Assembly: GCF_001418205.1 (NCBI RefSeq)
Contig: NZ_LIQF01000011.1
Location: 55,178-119,177, forward strand
Length of the DNA: 64,000 nt
Direction of reading: 5' to 3'
Origin: Marinomonas fungiae
Lineage (GTDB): Bacteria; Pseudomonadota; Gammaproteobacteria; Pseudomonadales; Marinomonadaceae
Shown piece by piece: positions 8,044-17,408 of the stretch (position 1 is the stretch's first letter; the number at the start of each line of letters is the position of its first letter). Below the pieces are notes generated by a model. It was not told the origin of the DNA, searched no databases, and saw only the letters and a list, made by a program, of their open reading frames with translations. The translations under genes were made by a program, and so were the position numbers.

Positions 8044-9542
8044 TGGAAGCCTTGAATTACTTTGCTCTCTCTTGGTTATCTCCTGAGCTGTTAGCGTTAA
8101 CTGCATTAGGGACATTCTTGGGTATTTATGTCGGCGCTATTCCGGGACTTTCGGTGACCATGGCGGTGTCGATTTTGATCTCGTTCACCTTTTCATGGGA
8201 TGTGAATAATGCTCTGTGTTTAATGGTCGGTATTTTTATGGGCGGCGTTTACGGGGGCTCCCGCACTGCGATCCTACTTAACATTCCCGGCGCGCCCTCC
8301 GCCATTGCCACGGCCCTGGACGGCTACCCACTAGCGAAAAAAGGACTCGCTGGCGAAGCCATCGGTTTATCGACAGTGATGTCAGTAATTGGTGGCTTTG
8401 TTGGCATTATTGTCTTAGCGCTAGCGGCACCCACTATTAGTGAGTTCGCCATTACCTTCCAACCGCGTGATTACTTGCTGTTAGCAATCCTCGGCTTAAC
8501 CTTAGTGGGCTCTTTATCTTCCGGCAGCTTAGCTAAAGGTTTGTTTGCTGGCGCACTGGGGGTGTTAGTCGGCACAGTGGGACTTGACCCGTTAACAGCA
8601 GAAGAGCGCTTTACTTTTGGTGTGATCGAACTTTGGGATGGTATCAATGTCATTGCGGCCATGATCGGCTTGTTTGGGGTGTCTGAGGCATTGCATCAGT
8701 TGCATCATCTAGACAAGGCCATCATCAAGCAGAAGATCACTCGCATCATTCCGCCTTGGGCGGACATCCGAAAATACTTTCCCTTGAGTCTGCAATCTTC
8801 ATTCATTGGGGTGATCATCGGTGCTCTGCCAGGCACAGGGGGCGATATCGCTGCTCTGATGGCTTACGATCAAGCTAAACGCTCGACTAAGAAACCAGAC
8901 GTCCCCTTTGGCCATGGAGCAAAAGAAGGCTTGATTGCGCCGGAAGCGGCCAATAACGCTGCGGTCGGTGGAGCCTTCATTCCCATGCTAACACTCGGTA
9001 TCCCTGGAGATGCTGTGACCGCCGTGTTTATTGGCGCGCTGTTTATTCATGGTTTAAACCCTGGGCCGTTACTGCTAGTCGAGCAGCCGCATATGTTCTG
9101 GTTTACCGTCGGCAACCTGACGCTGGCAAATATCTTCGTGTTAATTTTTGGCTTAACCGGTATTCGCATTTTCTCAAAACTAGTGGAATGCCCAAAAGGG
9201 GTGATGATTCCATTGATCATGCTGCTGTCGGTGGTTGGAGCCTACGCTATCAATAACTCGGTGATCGATATCTGGTGGATGCTCGCGTTTGGCATTCTAG
9301 GATACTTTATGCGTCTGTATAACTACCCTGTCGGACCAGTTATTTTGGGCGTGATCTTAAGTAAGCTAATGGATGAAAACTGGCGTCGAGCAATCCTCTC
9401 CGAGCGAGGAGATATGGGACAGTTTTTCGCGAATCTGTTTAGCAGCCCACTTTCCTGTGTGCTATTTGCTGCGATCGTATTAGCACTGTTCACACAAACC
9501 CCGCTGTGGACTAAAACGCTTAAACCGCGATTATTCCGTTAA
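8043..9542 (+). CDS. tctA: Tripartite tricarboxylate transporter large membrane subunit
   Basis: Large permease subunit of the Tct transporter, 499 residues and about twelve membrane helices. The start at 8043 uses GGAGG at 8031-8035 and overlaps the tctB stop; the open frame extends slightly upstream. TctA signatures are GIYVGAIPGLSVTMAVS near the N-terminus, GGSRTAILLNIPGAPSA and GALPGTGGDIAALMAYDQAKR in the second repeat. With TctC it forms a secondary, ion-coupled carboxylate importer. No two-component tctDE regulator is nearby. Confidence 0.94.
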   Translation: MEALNYFALSWLSPELLALTALGTFLGIYVGAIPGLSVTMAVSILISFTFSWDVNNALCLMVGIFMGGVYGGSRTAILLNIPGAPSAIATALDGYPLAKKGLAGEAIGLSTVMSVIGGFVGIIVLALAAPTISEFAITFQPRDYLLLAILGLTLVGSLSSGSLAKGLFAGALGVLVGTVGLDPLTAEERFTFGVIELWDGINVIAAMIGLFGVSEALHQLHHLDKAIIKQKITRIIPPWADIRKYFPLSLQSSFIGVIIGALPGTGGDIAALMAYDQAKRSTKKPDVPFGHGAKEGLIAPEAANNAAVGGAFIPMLTLGIPGDAVTAVFIGALFIHGLNPGPLLLVEQPHMFWFTVGNLTLANIFVLIFGLTGIRIFSKLVECPKGVMIPLIMLLSVVGAYAINNSVIDIWWMLAFGILGYFMRLYNYPVGPVILGVILSKLMDENWRRAILSERGDMGQFFANLFSSPLSCVLFAAIVLALFTQTPLWTKTLKPRLFR

Positions 9543-9569
9543 TCGTACTAACCTCCCCTTCCTTATATC

Positions 9570-9596
9570 AATAGCACGGCTTTTTGCCGTGTTATT
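9570..9596 (+). terminator. Hairpin after the tct operon
   Basis: AATAGCACGGC (9570-9580) pairs with GCCGTGTTATT (9586-9596) around a five-T loop, with one G-T pair. The following sequence is only moderately T-rich, so this is a weak but probable terminator. Confidence 0.5.
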
Positions 9597-9696
9597 GCAT
9601 TTAATTATTCTCAATATGTCCAACAAATCGCTTTTATTATTGAGAAAACCTCCTATGATCGAGTTTTCTTATGTAGTTATTTGAGGATGTCGCTGC

Positions 9697-10749
9697 GTGC
9701 TAAACGAAGAGTTTATTGATCTACTAAAACGCCTGATTCGTGCCCCTTCTGTGGTGGGTGCTGAGCATTCTTTTTTTCGTGTATTACAACGTGAGTTGGA
9801 AGAGCGCGGCGCTAATGTGACCTGGTATGAAGGTGTCTTAGTGGCTCAGGGCAGCGACCCTTTTAGCACCATGTTTTCGGCACACATCGATCGCCATGGC
9901 TTGGTCTGCACTGGCCCAAATGAGTTTCAATACGCCGCCTTTGTGTCAGCCAACCGGACCGATTTATTAAACAACTCCGTCTCAGAGCAGCTGATGACTA
10001 AGGTGACAGAACGTTTTAACCAAGAACGCGTCTACGCCTATGAGCCTTGGTCTGGTATTTACCGTGGTAAAGGCATGATCCGCAACGGCTACATTTGTGA
10101 GTTTCGTAATAACTTGATCTTTGAAGTAGAAGGTCTAGAAGGCGTGGTAGCTGGAACACCGGTCGCCTTTGAAGATACCTTAGCGAAAAATGGCGATCGT
10201 CTCGAAGGCCAATTAGATAACGTACTCTCGGCCGCGTCTTTAGTACATTTGTTTAGCCTCGGTTTTAAAGGGACGGCGTTTTTTACCGCCCAAGAAGAAG
10301 CGGGTAAAAGTTGGCGTTACTTATTGGAATGGTTCCGTCGTTTCGGTGGCACGACCAACCGCTTGTTCGTAGTAGATACCAGTCCATTCCCTGATATTGA
10401 AAGCGCTAATCAGCAACTTTTGGTATTGCGTGAGAAAGATGCGAACGCCTCTTTTAATGAAGAGAGTACGGCTTTGCTACAACAGCTTTGTGAAGAGATC
10501 GGCTTTAGCTACCTTTACAAAAACCGCTATGTAGAAGCGGAGAACGCAAAATTGGTTGCCACAGGCCAAGCACCCAACTCGTTAGGTAGCACGGAATTGG
10601 GTCGTATTATCGCTGCGTCTAATGGTCTAGTAGATGGTACAACACTACAAATTCCAACCACGGGTTACCATACCATGCACGAATCAGCGTCGATTGCTTC
10701 AATTAATGCCTTTCTCATGATGCTTCAGTCCATCGCAAACCTACGATAA
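9697..10749 (+). CDS. M42-like (M20/M28 fold) zinc aminopeptidase family protein
   Basis: Probable cytosolic co-catalytic zinc peptidase of 350 residues. Candidate metal ligands follow the M42/M20 pattern: H63 and D65 (SAHIDRHG), bridging D174 (GQLDNVLSAAS), the E200-E201 pair (QEEAG, one being the general base), D227 (VVDTSP) and a C-terminal His at 325 or 328 (GYHTMHESAS). The start is GTG at 9697, preceded by GAGGA at 9683-9687. It is a single gene between the tct hairpin and the ompA region. The peptide substrate cannot be told, and other hydrolases of the fold are possible. Confidence 0.72.
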   Translation: MLNEEFIDLLKRLIRAPSVVGAEHSFFRVLQRELEERGANVTWYEGVLVAQGSDPFSTMFSAHIDRHGLVCTGPNEFQYAAFVSANRTDLLNNSVSEQLMTKVTERFNQERVYAYEPWSGIYRGKGMIRNGYICEFRNNLIFEVEGLEGVVAGTPVAFEDTLAKNGDRLEGQLDNVLSAASLVHLFSLGFKGTAFFTAQEEAGKSWRYLLEWFRRFGGTTNRLFVVDTSPFPDIESANQQLLVLREKDANASFNEESTALLQQLCEEIGFSYLYKNRYVEAENAKLVATGQAPNSLGSTELGRIIAASNGLVDGTTLQIPTTGYHTMHESASIASINAFLMMLQSIANLR

Positions 10750-10770
10750 AGCCTACACATTTTGTCCATT

Positions 10771-10803
10771 AACTCTCTTTTGACCTATGCTCGAAAGAGA
10801 GTT
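10771..10803. repeat. Inverted repeat after the peptidase gene
   Basis: A perfect 10-base inverted repeat, AACTCTCTTT (10771-10780) and AAAGAGAGTT (10794-10803), starting 22 bases after the stop codon. There is no T tract, so termination here is uncertain. Confidence 0.5.
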
Positions 10804-11023
10804 GTGCAAAAGTCATGTAATTGCGCTCTTGTTTTTTCAAGCATTTTAACAAGCTACTGACTTCAGATTGTGTAAAGAGGGTTATTAGTGTCAGTTTTGT
10901 GTCAATAGGCGCTAAATACCGCACAAAGTAGACACTACTTGCACTTTTATATCGCAGTCTAATTTTAAAAAATTAATGTACACTTAAGTTATCACCAAGT
11001 GACATTCCCCTAAGGAGAGAGAC

Positions 11024-12013
11024 ATGTCTAACATTTTTAAGAAAACAGCGGTTCTTAGTAGTATCCTTGCAGCATCTGCCGTAGCGACAGTCGCTCAAGC
11101 GGATCAGCCAGTAGCAGGTTTCACTCTGACACCAATGATTGGTTACTCTGCGCCGGATAACAACCGTGATCTAGATGACGATCGCGCATTGGGTTTAGGT
11201 CTTGGCTACCAATTCAACAGCCCATGGGCAATTGAGTTCACTTACCTAAATCTAGACAGCGAACTTAGCAACGGCCAAGACATCGACGCTGACCAGTACC
11301 GTCTTGATGGTCTATACAGCTTCTTCAGTGAATCTAGCGTAACACCTTACCTAGCCGCTGGTTTGGGTACAACGGAATACAGCAACAACCTACACGGTGA
11401 TGGCAACACTCAACTTAACGTAGGTGGTGGTTTGAAATTCGCTCTAAGCGATAACACAGCTCTACGTGCTGACTACCGTCTGATCGATGACCTAGAAGCA
11501 GATCACCTAGATCAAGTTGCAACACTAGGCCTACAGTACACTTTTGGTAAGAAGAAAGCTGAGCCAGCACCTGTTGTTGTCGCAGCAGCGCCTGCACCTG
11601 TAGTTGAACCAGAGCCAGTGGTTGAGCCAGAGCCAGTTAAAACGGTACTGCCGTACGACATCCACTTCGGCTTCGATTCTGCACACGTTGCTCAATCAGA
11701 ATTCTCTGATCTACAAAGCATCGCTGACCACTTAGCAGCTCACCCAGATCAAGTGGCTCAGATCCGCGGTTTTGCAGATTCAACTGGCGCGCAAGAGTAC
11801 AACAAAGAGCTATCTGAGAAACGTGCTAAAGCAGTAGCAAAACTACTGGTTGAAGACTTCGGTGTAGATGCTAGCCGTCTAGACACTGTGGGTTACGGTG
11901 AAATGTACCCAGTAGTAAGCAACGACACTAAAGCGAACCGTCAGCTAAACCGTCGTGCGACAACAGTTTCCTTCTCTTCTCGTGAAGCAATGGAAAACGA
12001 TATGCCTAACTAA
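11024..12013 (+). CDS. ompA: OmpA family outer membrane protein
   Basis: Two-domain outer membrane protein of 329 residues. A signal peptide (cut after about residue 26) is followed by an eight-strand OmpA-like barrel (about 30-175) ending in LGLQYTF. A Pro/Glu/Val-rich linker (about 182-207) leads to the peptidoglycan-binding OmpA C-terminal domain, with HFGFDSAHV, RGFADSTG and the NRQLNRRATT motif near the end. Codon use in the gene (CTA, GGT, AAC) looks biased as in highly expressed genes. It has a strong AAGGAGAG ribosome site, a 270-base leader region and its own strong terminator, so it is probably monocistronic and abundant. Confidence 0.93.
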   Translation: MSNIFKKTAVLSSILAASAVATVAQADQPVAGFTLTPMIGYSAPDNNRDLDDDRALGLGLGYQFNSPWAIEFTYLNLDSELSNGQDIDADQYRLDGLYSFFSESSVTPYLAAGLGTTEYSNNLHGDGNTQLNVGGGLKFALSDNTALRADYRLIDDLEADHLDQVATLGLQYTFGKKKAEPAPVVVAAAPAPVVEPEPVVEPEPVKTVLPYDIHFGFDSAHVAQSEFSDLQSIADHLAAHPDQVAQIRGFADSTGAQEYNKELSEKRAKAVAKLLVEDFGVDASRLDTVGYGEMYPVVSNDTKANRQLNRRATTVSFSSREAMENDMPN

Positions 12014-12039
12014 GTCATAGACTTGGTAAAATGAAAAAA

Positions 12040-12063
12040 CCAGACTTCGGTCTGGTTTTTTTT
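12040..12063 (+). terminator. Rho-independent terminator of the ompA-like gene
   Basis: CCAGAC (12040-12045), tetraloop TTCG and GTCTGG (12050-12055), followed by eight T and preceded by a run of A. Strong and possibly active in both directions. Confidence 0.92.
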
Positions 12064-12086
12064 GGTCTGGACAACAGATAGATAGG

Positions 12087-12287
12087 CTAGCGGCAATTAC
12101 CTTTTTTTGCTTGCCCTGGAGGGCAGAAGCCTCGCTCGTCACCATCGTAATCATGCTTGCGCTGATAATCATGGTCGCCACTGCGGCTCGCCTCTACATC
12201 AACGCCACCGATTTCACCTGCTACACGGTGCACTGAACACCCAGATAGCACCAAAGTGGCCAATATCACAAACAGTGTGTTTTGCAT
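12087..12287 (-). CDS. Small lipoprotein of unknown function
   Basis: A 66-residue protein with a lipoprotein signal: MQNTLFVILATLVLSGC, lipobox LSGC with Cys17. The mature part is about 50 residues, rich in charged residues and His (GDHDYQRKHDYDGDERG), with two further Cys near the end (FCPPGQ and GNC) that could form a disulphide. The start is well supported by AGGAGAG six bases upstream on the minus strand. It lies convergent to the ompA-like gene and downstream of malic enzyme, separated from both by terminators. I do not recognise a named family. Confidence 0.65.
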   Translation of the reverse strand: MQNTLFVILATLVLSGCSVHRVAGEIGGVDVEASRSGDHDYQRKHDYDGDERGFCPPGQAKKGNCR

Positions 12288-12420
12288 CGTCTCTCTCCTA
12301 TTATTTGGTTAATCTCGCCAGATTACCGAATGTTAAAATAGACGGTCTAATAGCTTTACAGCCTGATCACAGTACTTTGCTATATACAGACATTCACTAC
12401 TCCTACGTAAAGTAGTGCAC

Positions 12421-12452
12421 AAAAAAAGGCGATGTGCCAAACGCACATCGCC
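12421..12452 (-). terminator. Rho-independent terminator of the malic enzyme gene
   Basis: Ten-base perfect stem, GGCGATGTGC (12428-12437) and GCACATCGCC (12443-12452), with a five-base loop. On the minus strand it is followed by seven T (A run at 12421-12427). Confidence 0.93.
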
Positions 12453-12483
12453 TTTTGCTAGAAACTGTCTCGTTGTTTGCGTA

Positions 12484-13752
12484 TTAAGCTTCGAAACGAG
12501 AAAAGTCAGTCAGTGGGTAGAAGTCTGGGTATGGTAGAGACGCAACGCCAGAATCAACCGCCGCTTTCGCTACTGCTGCCGATACATTGGTCAGTAGTCG
12601 CGCATCCATTGGTTTTGGCAAAATATACTCTTTACCAAACTCCAACGCTGCACCGCCGTACGCATTGATCACGTCTTGTGGAACTGGCTCTTTTGCCAAG
12701 TCTTTCAGAGCATGTACTGCTGCGACTTTCATTTCTTCATTGATTTTGGTGGCACGAACGTCCAATGCACCACGGAAAATGAATGGGAAGCCAAGTACGT
12801 TGTTCACCTGATTCGGGTAATCAGAACGGCCTGTTGCCATGATTAGATCCGAACGTGCTGCCAGTGCCGCTTCAGGGTTAATTTCTGGATCAGGGTTAGA
12901 ACAAGCGAAGACAATCGGGTTAGCCGCCATTTTGTTCAATTGATCTACCGTTAGTAGATCTGGACCAGAAACGCCGATAAATACGTCAGCGCCATCGATA
13001 GCATCATCAAGGTTGCGAGCATCGGTATCAATCGCAAACGTTGCTTTGTATTCGTTTAGATCATTACGGCCAGAGTGGATCACGCCATTACGGTCTAGCA
13101 CGAAGATGTTCTCACGCTTTGCACCACACGCAATGATTAGGTTCATACAAGCTGTTGCTGCAGCACCCGCACCTAGACAAACGATTTTCGCGTCTTCGAT
13201 CGCTTTGCCTTGAAGCTCTAGTGCGTTTAACAGGCCTGCTGCGGTTACGATCGCAGTACCGTGTTGATCATCGTGGAAAACAGGGATTGAACAACGTTCA
13301 ATCAACTGACGTTCGATTTCAAAACACTCAGGTGCTTTGATGTCTTCTAGGTTGATACCGCCGTAAGTGTTAGCAATACGCGCTACAGTATCAATGAAGG
13401 CTTCTGGGCTTTCTGCTTCAACTTCAACGTCTACAGAGTTCACACCAGCGAAGCGCTTGAATAATACCCCTTTACCTTCCATAACAGGCTTAGATGCCAA
13501 TGGACCGATGTTGCCTAGGCCAAGTACCGCTGTACCATCAGAAATAACGGCGACTAGGTTACCTTTGCCAGTGTAACGGTAAGCTGCTTCTGGATCTTTG
13601 GCGATTTCACGGCAAGGCTCTGCTACGCCAGGGCTGTAGGCCAAAGATAGGTCGCGTGATGTTGCGGTTGGCTTGCTGATAGTGATGCTAAGTTTGCCTG
13701 GTACTGGTTTCTCATGGTACTCAAGCGCCGCTTGTTTTAGATCTTCTGCCAT
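12484..13752 (-). CDS. maeB: NADP-type malic enzyme, short form
   Basis: Oxidative decarboxylation of malate to pyruvate and CO2, supplying NADPH and linking the TCA cycle to gluconeogenic carbon. The 422-residue product has the malic enzyme N-domain ([11 protein letters not shown] near 38, then [13 protein letters not shown] near 72), the catalytic segment [16 protein letters not shown] (131-146), FHDDQHGTA (about 160) and a Rossmann segment [13 protein letters not shown]. It lacks the C-terminal phosphotransacetylase-like domain of long MaeB enzymes. Single gene with its own terminator; the 130-base region upstream separates it from the nuclease gene. Confidence 0.93.
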   Translation of the reverse strand: MAEDLKQAALEYHEKPVPGKLSITISKPTATSRDLSLAYSPGVAEPCREIAKDPEAAYRYTGKGNLVAVISDGTAVLGLGNIGPLASKPVMEGKGVLFKRFAGVNSVDVEVEAESPEAFIDTVARIANTYGGINLEDIKAPECFEIERQLIERCSIPVFHDDQHGTAIVTAAGLLNALELQGKAIEDAKIVCLGAGAAATACMNLIIACGAKRENIFVLDRNGVIHSGRNDLNEYKATFAIDTDARNLDDAIDGADVFIGVSGPDLLTVDQLNKMAANPIVFACSNPDPEINPEAALAARSDLIMATGRSDYPNQVNNVLGFPFIFRGALDVRATKINEEMKVAAVHALKDLAKEPVPQDVINAYGGAALEFGKEYILPKPMDARLLTNVSAAVAKAAVDSGVASLPYPDFYPLTDFSRFEA

Positions 13753-13883
13753 TTTTGTTATTCCGTCTAAATTAGTAGTGTTGTTCGTTTGCTTTGCAGC
13801 AGTGGGCTTCTTTCTAGCCTAGTGATGCAGATGACATCGGTCTAGAAGAAGCTCCTTATATAATTATGTTAGTTTGTCGGTGT

Positions 13884-14651
13884 TTAATCCGACGACTCAA
13901 TTCTACGTAAGTCTTGAGGATGTTTCACCGTTAAAACGACAGATTTAAATCGATCTTTACGATGATTCTTGCGTTGATACTGCCAACCACGAGCTTCGAC
14001 TGATTTACCTTGCAGAAAATAGATATCTTTTTCGGACCAGTAATGTTCAGCGTATCGGGGAATGTTGATCACTAGATCCTGTGAAGTTTCCAGCCACCAA
14101 CCACCACGATTGTGTGTGATTGACGTAAGTTTGGATCGTGCAACCGCAAAGCCAGCTTGTGGCTGCCATTGGGTTGGATGTTGCCATAGCCCACGTTTCG
14201 CCTCCCGGGCAATTTGCTCGGATTTTGCAAAACAATCCTGATAACGAATATTGGGCGGCACAGCAATACGATAGCCTAATCCATCAGATAGTAACTGACT
14301 TGCTATCGACTCTCGATCTTTCGTAAATAAATAATACAGCTTACGGCCATAGCGGTCTTCGCTTTCCTGCGCGCTTTGCCAGTAAACTTGATCTCCCGCA
14401 AGAGAAGAGAGACGTTGCTTTGCTTCTAAAGCAAAGGCTTCGTGACGACCATTTTCGTGGTCTAATTCTGGTGTATTGACACCAACTAAACGCACTTTAC
14501 GGCCATCACTTAAGTGCAACGTATCGCCGTCAACAATACGCTGCACCTGTGCGACTTGCAAATCTCCCTGTGCAAGACACTGCCCGTAGCTTGAAGACGA
14601 CAGGCATAAAAAAAGCGCCAAGAGAGCTTGGCGCTTTTTTTGAATCAGCAT
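13884..14651 (-). CDS. Secreted SNase-like (thermonuclease family) nuclease
   Basis: Exported staphylococcal-nuclease-fold protein. I choose the ATG at 14651 because it opens a signal peptide (MLIQKKRQALLALFLCL, cut near QCLAQG) and has GGTGG nine bases upstream; the frame also has an ATG at 14660. The product is 255 residues. Core SNase motifs are RIVDGDTLHL, KVRLVGVNTPELDH and SEDRYGRKLYYLF, carrying the expected catalytic Asp, Arg and Glu positions, then a further 85 residues of unknown role. Its first codons contain the complete rpmE terminator hairpin, so expression from the rpmE promoter should be low. Confidence 0.82.
   Translation of the reverse strand: MLIQKKRQALLALFLCLSSSSYGQCLAQGDLQVAQVQRIVDGDTLHLSDGRKVRLVGVNTPELDHENGRHEAFALEAKQRLSSLAGDQVYWQSAQESEDRYGRKLYYLFTKDRESIASQLLSDGLGYRIAVPPNIRYQDCFAKSEQIAREAKRGLWQHPTQWQPQAGFAVARSKLTSITHNRGGWWLETSQDLVINIPRYAEHYWSEKDIYFLQGKSVEARGWQYQRKNHRKDRFKSVVLTVKHPQDLRRIESSD
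14608..14641. terminator. Bidirectional terminator inside the nuclease reading frame
   Basis: GCGCCAAG (14615-14622), loop AGAG, CTTGGCGC (14627-14634), with seven A on one side (14608-14614) and seven T on the other (14635-14641). It lies 27 bases beyond the rpmE stop on the minus strand and within codons 4-15 of the nuclease gene. Confidence 0.9.
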
Positions 14652-14667
14652 ACGTGCCATCCACCAA

Positions 14668-14883
14668 TTACTTAGTAGAACGACGAGCTCCGAAACGCTT
14701 GTTGAAGCGATCAACACGACCACCTGTATCAACCATTTTCTGTTGACCAGTGTAGAATGGGTGGCAGTTGCTGCATACGTCGATGTGCAGGTCGTTACCT
14801 AGTGTTGAGTTTAGAGACAGAGTGTTGCCACAAGTACAAGTTGCAGAAACAGCTGAGTAATTTGGGTGGATATCTTTTTTCAT
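14668..14883 (-). CDS. rpmE: 50S ribosomal protein L31, zinc form
   Basis: Ribosomal protein L31, 71 residues, a bridge component between the ribosomal subunits. It is the zinc-binding C+ form: CTC at 16-18 and CSNC at 37-40 supply the four Cys ligands. The sequence MKKDIHPNY and the ending RFNKRFG are typical. The start follows a TTAAGGTA-type ribosome site. Divergent from priA over 269 bases, as in many gammaproteobacteria. Transcription ends at the hairpin inside the next gene. Confidence 0.97.
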   Translation of the reverse strand: MKKDIHPNYSAVSATCTCGNTLSLNSTLGNDLHIDVCSNCHPFYTGQQKMVDTGGRVDRFNKRFGARRSTK

Positions 14884-15152
14884 CGTTTTTTACCTTAAGG
14901 TTTGGTGTGCCGCCACTTAGTCATTAATTAACGTCGCTAAGCACCGCACGATTCGTTGTACATCAATTGTACAGTGGTACCAAGAGCCGCGTATTTTAGG
15001 CGTCAAAGCGCCATTCGGCAAGCCCTTTTACGATAATTTCCCTGCTTGAAAAGCCGCGAAAAGTTCACATTTTCCATCCAGACTCACGTACACTTACTAG
15101 ATAATCCGTTGTGTAAAATCTTTTTGCTGGTAAATCAAGGTATTAGTCTTTT

Positions 15153-17393
15153 ATGGTCGACACGCTTCTTACCCAAGACCCGTATGTCAAAGTTGCACTA
15201 AATGTGCCGCTCCGAGCCACATTTGACTATAAAATCCCTAAAGCTTTGGCCTATCGGCATCACATTCGCCCCGGCATGCGCGTCAAAGTGCCCTTTGGTA
15301 AGGGCGATCGTCACAGCATTGGTCTCGTGATTGAAACCAGTGTTAGCAGCGACTACCCAGATACCCAGATTAAACCCATTACCGCCCTGCTTGATGACAG
15401 CCCAATTATCTCTCAAGAGCTGTTTGACCTGTGCGCTTGGGCGGCACGCTACTACCATCACCCGATTGGCGAAGTATTTTTCCACGCATTGCCAACCAGT
15501 TTGCGTAAAGGCGAAACAGCCGATTTTCGCACAGAAACTTGGTGGTTTCTAACCGAGCAAGGTAAGACGACAGATATTGAATCGTTGAAAAACGCCAAGC
15601 AACAAAAAGCCTTTCTAGACGCCCTAAAGCAACATGCAGAACATGGCCTAAGCCCCCACTTGCTGACAGTTTTTGAACTCACTAGCGCGGCAGCCAAGGG
15701 ATTAGAAAAGAAAGGCTTAGTACGTAGCGAACAGCGCAGTTTCATCAAATCGGTGGAAACTCACGCCCATCAAAAGCAAGTACCGCCGACGCTTAACCCT
15801 GAGCAAGCCGCCGCCACCCACGCCATTTTGGCCATGCGTAATGAATTTGGTGTAGCCTTACTTGATGGCATTACTGGCAGCGGTAAAACCGAGGTGTTCC
15901 TGCGTGCTATCGAAGCCTTACTGAAAGATGACAAGCAAATTCTAGTGATGGTGCCGGAAATCGGCCTAACACCGCAAACCCTGCGTCGCTTCGAAAGTCG
16001 CTTCAATACTGACATTGTCTTGATGCATTCCAATATGACCGACCGTGAGCGCTTGGATGCTTGGTTGATGATTGAACATGGGCAAGCCAATATCATCATC
16101 GGCACTCGGTCCTCCGTATTTGTACCGGCAACACGCTTGGGGTTAATCATCATCGATGAAGAGCATGACGCCTCCTACAAGCAGCATGAAGGCTTCCGTT
16201 ATCATGCCCGCGACTTAGCCATTAAACGCGCCCAAGGTTTACACATACCGGTGCTATTAGCCTCAGCGACGCCTTCCTATGAAAGCATGGCCAATGCGCT
16301 GCAAAAGCGCTATCACTGGCTCAAACTGCGACAACGAGCGGGCGACGCTCAACTGCCACAAATGGAGCGGGTCGACTTGCGCGGCCAAAGCCTGAAACAA
16401 GGTTTTAGCGAACACACCCTAGAGCGCATGCGTCAAACCCTTGAGCGCAAAGAACAAGTGCTCGTCTTTCTAAACCGTCGCGGTTACGCCCCTACTTTAA
16501 TGTGTCACCAATGCGGTTGGATCGCCGCCTGTGATCATTGCGATGTGAATCTGACCGTACATAAACGAGCCAACAAACTGCACTGTCACCATTGCGACAG
16601 TCACAAAGCTCTGTTGCATACCTGTCCTGAGTGCCACAGTACCGAGTTGTTCACTGTCGGCGAAGGCACAGAGCAGATCGAAGGCGTTTTAAATCAATAC
16701 TTCAAGCACACGCCCGTATTGCGTATCGACCGAGACAGCACGCAACGCAAAACTGCGCTAACACAGATTACCCAGAAGATTCACGAGCACGATCAAGCCA
16801 TTTTGGTGGGCACACAAATGCTCGCTAAAGGCCATCATTTCCCTAACGTCACCCTAGTGGTGATTATGGATGCAGACGTAGGTCTGTTCTCATCCGATTT
16901 TCGTGGCATGGAGCGCACCGCGCAATTAATTACTCAAGTCGCCGGGCGGGCGGGACGTAGCTCTAAACGAGGTCATGTGTTGCTGCAAACTTATCATCCT
17001 GATCACAGTGCCATCGAGTGCTTGTGTGTGCAAGGCTATGAAGCGCTCGCCATGAGCGGCCTGCGTGAACGCCAACAATTAGCACTGCCACCGTTTTATC
17101 ATCAAGTCGTGATCCGTGCGGAGTCGCAACAAGAGCAACAAGCCATGAGCTTATTGATGCAGCTGCGCAACCAAATGTCCGTTCATTTGTCAGAGGAAAT
17201 GCAGATCGTTGGCCCCTATGCTGCGATTATCGTGCGTAAAGCCGGCCAACATCGCGCGCTACTCAGCCTAAAAAGTCCACAACGGGGAAATCTTCACCGA
17301 ATTGTTGCCTTAGCAAGCCAATGGCTTGAGCAAAATACGAAAAATCATAAAATTCGCTTCGCGATCGACGTCGATCCGCTGGAAACTTTTTAA
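15153..17393 (+). CDS. priA: Primosomal protein N', replication restart helicase
   Basis: 3'-5' superfamily 2 DNA helicase that reloads the replisome at stalled forks. The 746-residue product has the N-terminal 3'-OH-binding domain (VALNVPLRATFDYKIP), Walker A GITGSGKT at 239-246, the Walker B box DEEH at 335-338 and SAT at 371-373. The zinc-binding insert has eight Cys at 451, 454, 460, 463, 478, 481, 491 and 494. Helicase motif VI (QVAGRAGRSSKRG) is intact. The start has an AAGG ribosome site. The SPOR protein follows 15 bases later and may be cotranscribed. Confidence 0.97.
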   Translation: MVDTLLTQDPYVKVALNVPLRATFDYKIPKALAYRHHIRPGMRVKVPFGKGDRHSIGLVIETSVSSDYPDTQIKPITALLDDSPIISQELFDLCAWAARYYHHPIGEVFFHALPTSLRKGETADFRTETWWFLTEQGKTTDIESLKNAKQQKAFLDALKQHAEHGLSPHLLTVFELTSAAAKGLEKKGLVRSEQRSFIKSVETHAHQKQVPPTLNPEQAAATHAILAMRNEFGVALLDGITGSGKTEVFLRAIEALLKDDKQILVMVPEIGLTPQTLRRFESRFNTDIVLMHSNMTDRERLDAWLMIEHGQANIIIGTRSSVFVPATRLGLIIIDEEHDASYKQHEGFRYHARDLAIKRAQGLHIPVLLASATPSYESMANALQKRYHWLKLRQRAGDAQLPQMERVDLRGQSLKQGFSEHTLERMRQTLERKEQVLVFLNRRGYAPTLMCHQCGWIAACDHCDVNLTVHKRANKLHCHHCDSHKALLHTCPECHSTELFTVGEGTEQIEGVLNQYFKHTPVLRIDRDSTQRKTALTQITQKIHEHDQAILVGTQMLAKGHHFPNVTLVVIMDADVGLFSSDFRGMERTAQLITQVAGRAGRSSKRGHVLLQTYHPDHSAIECLCVQGYEALAMSGLRERQQLALPPFYHQVVIRAESQQEQQAMSLLMQLRNQMSVHLSEEMQIVGPYAAIIVRKAGQHRALLSLKSPQRGNLHRIVALASQWLEQNTKNHKIRFAIDVDPLETF

Positions 17394-17408
17394 CGCACTG
17401 CGCATAAT

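Noticed and set aside
12107..12415. 102-codon frame on the + strand opposite the small lipoprotein
   Set aside because: The minus-strand lipoprotein has a clear lipobox and ribosome site; the + frame has neither and spans the intergenic region.
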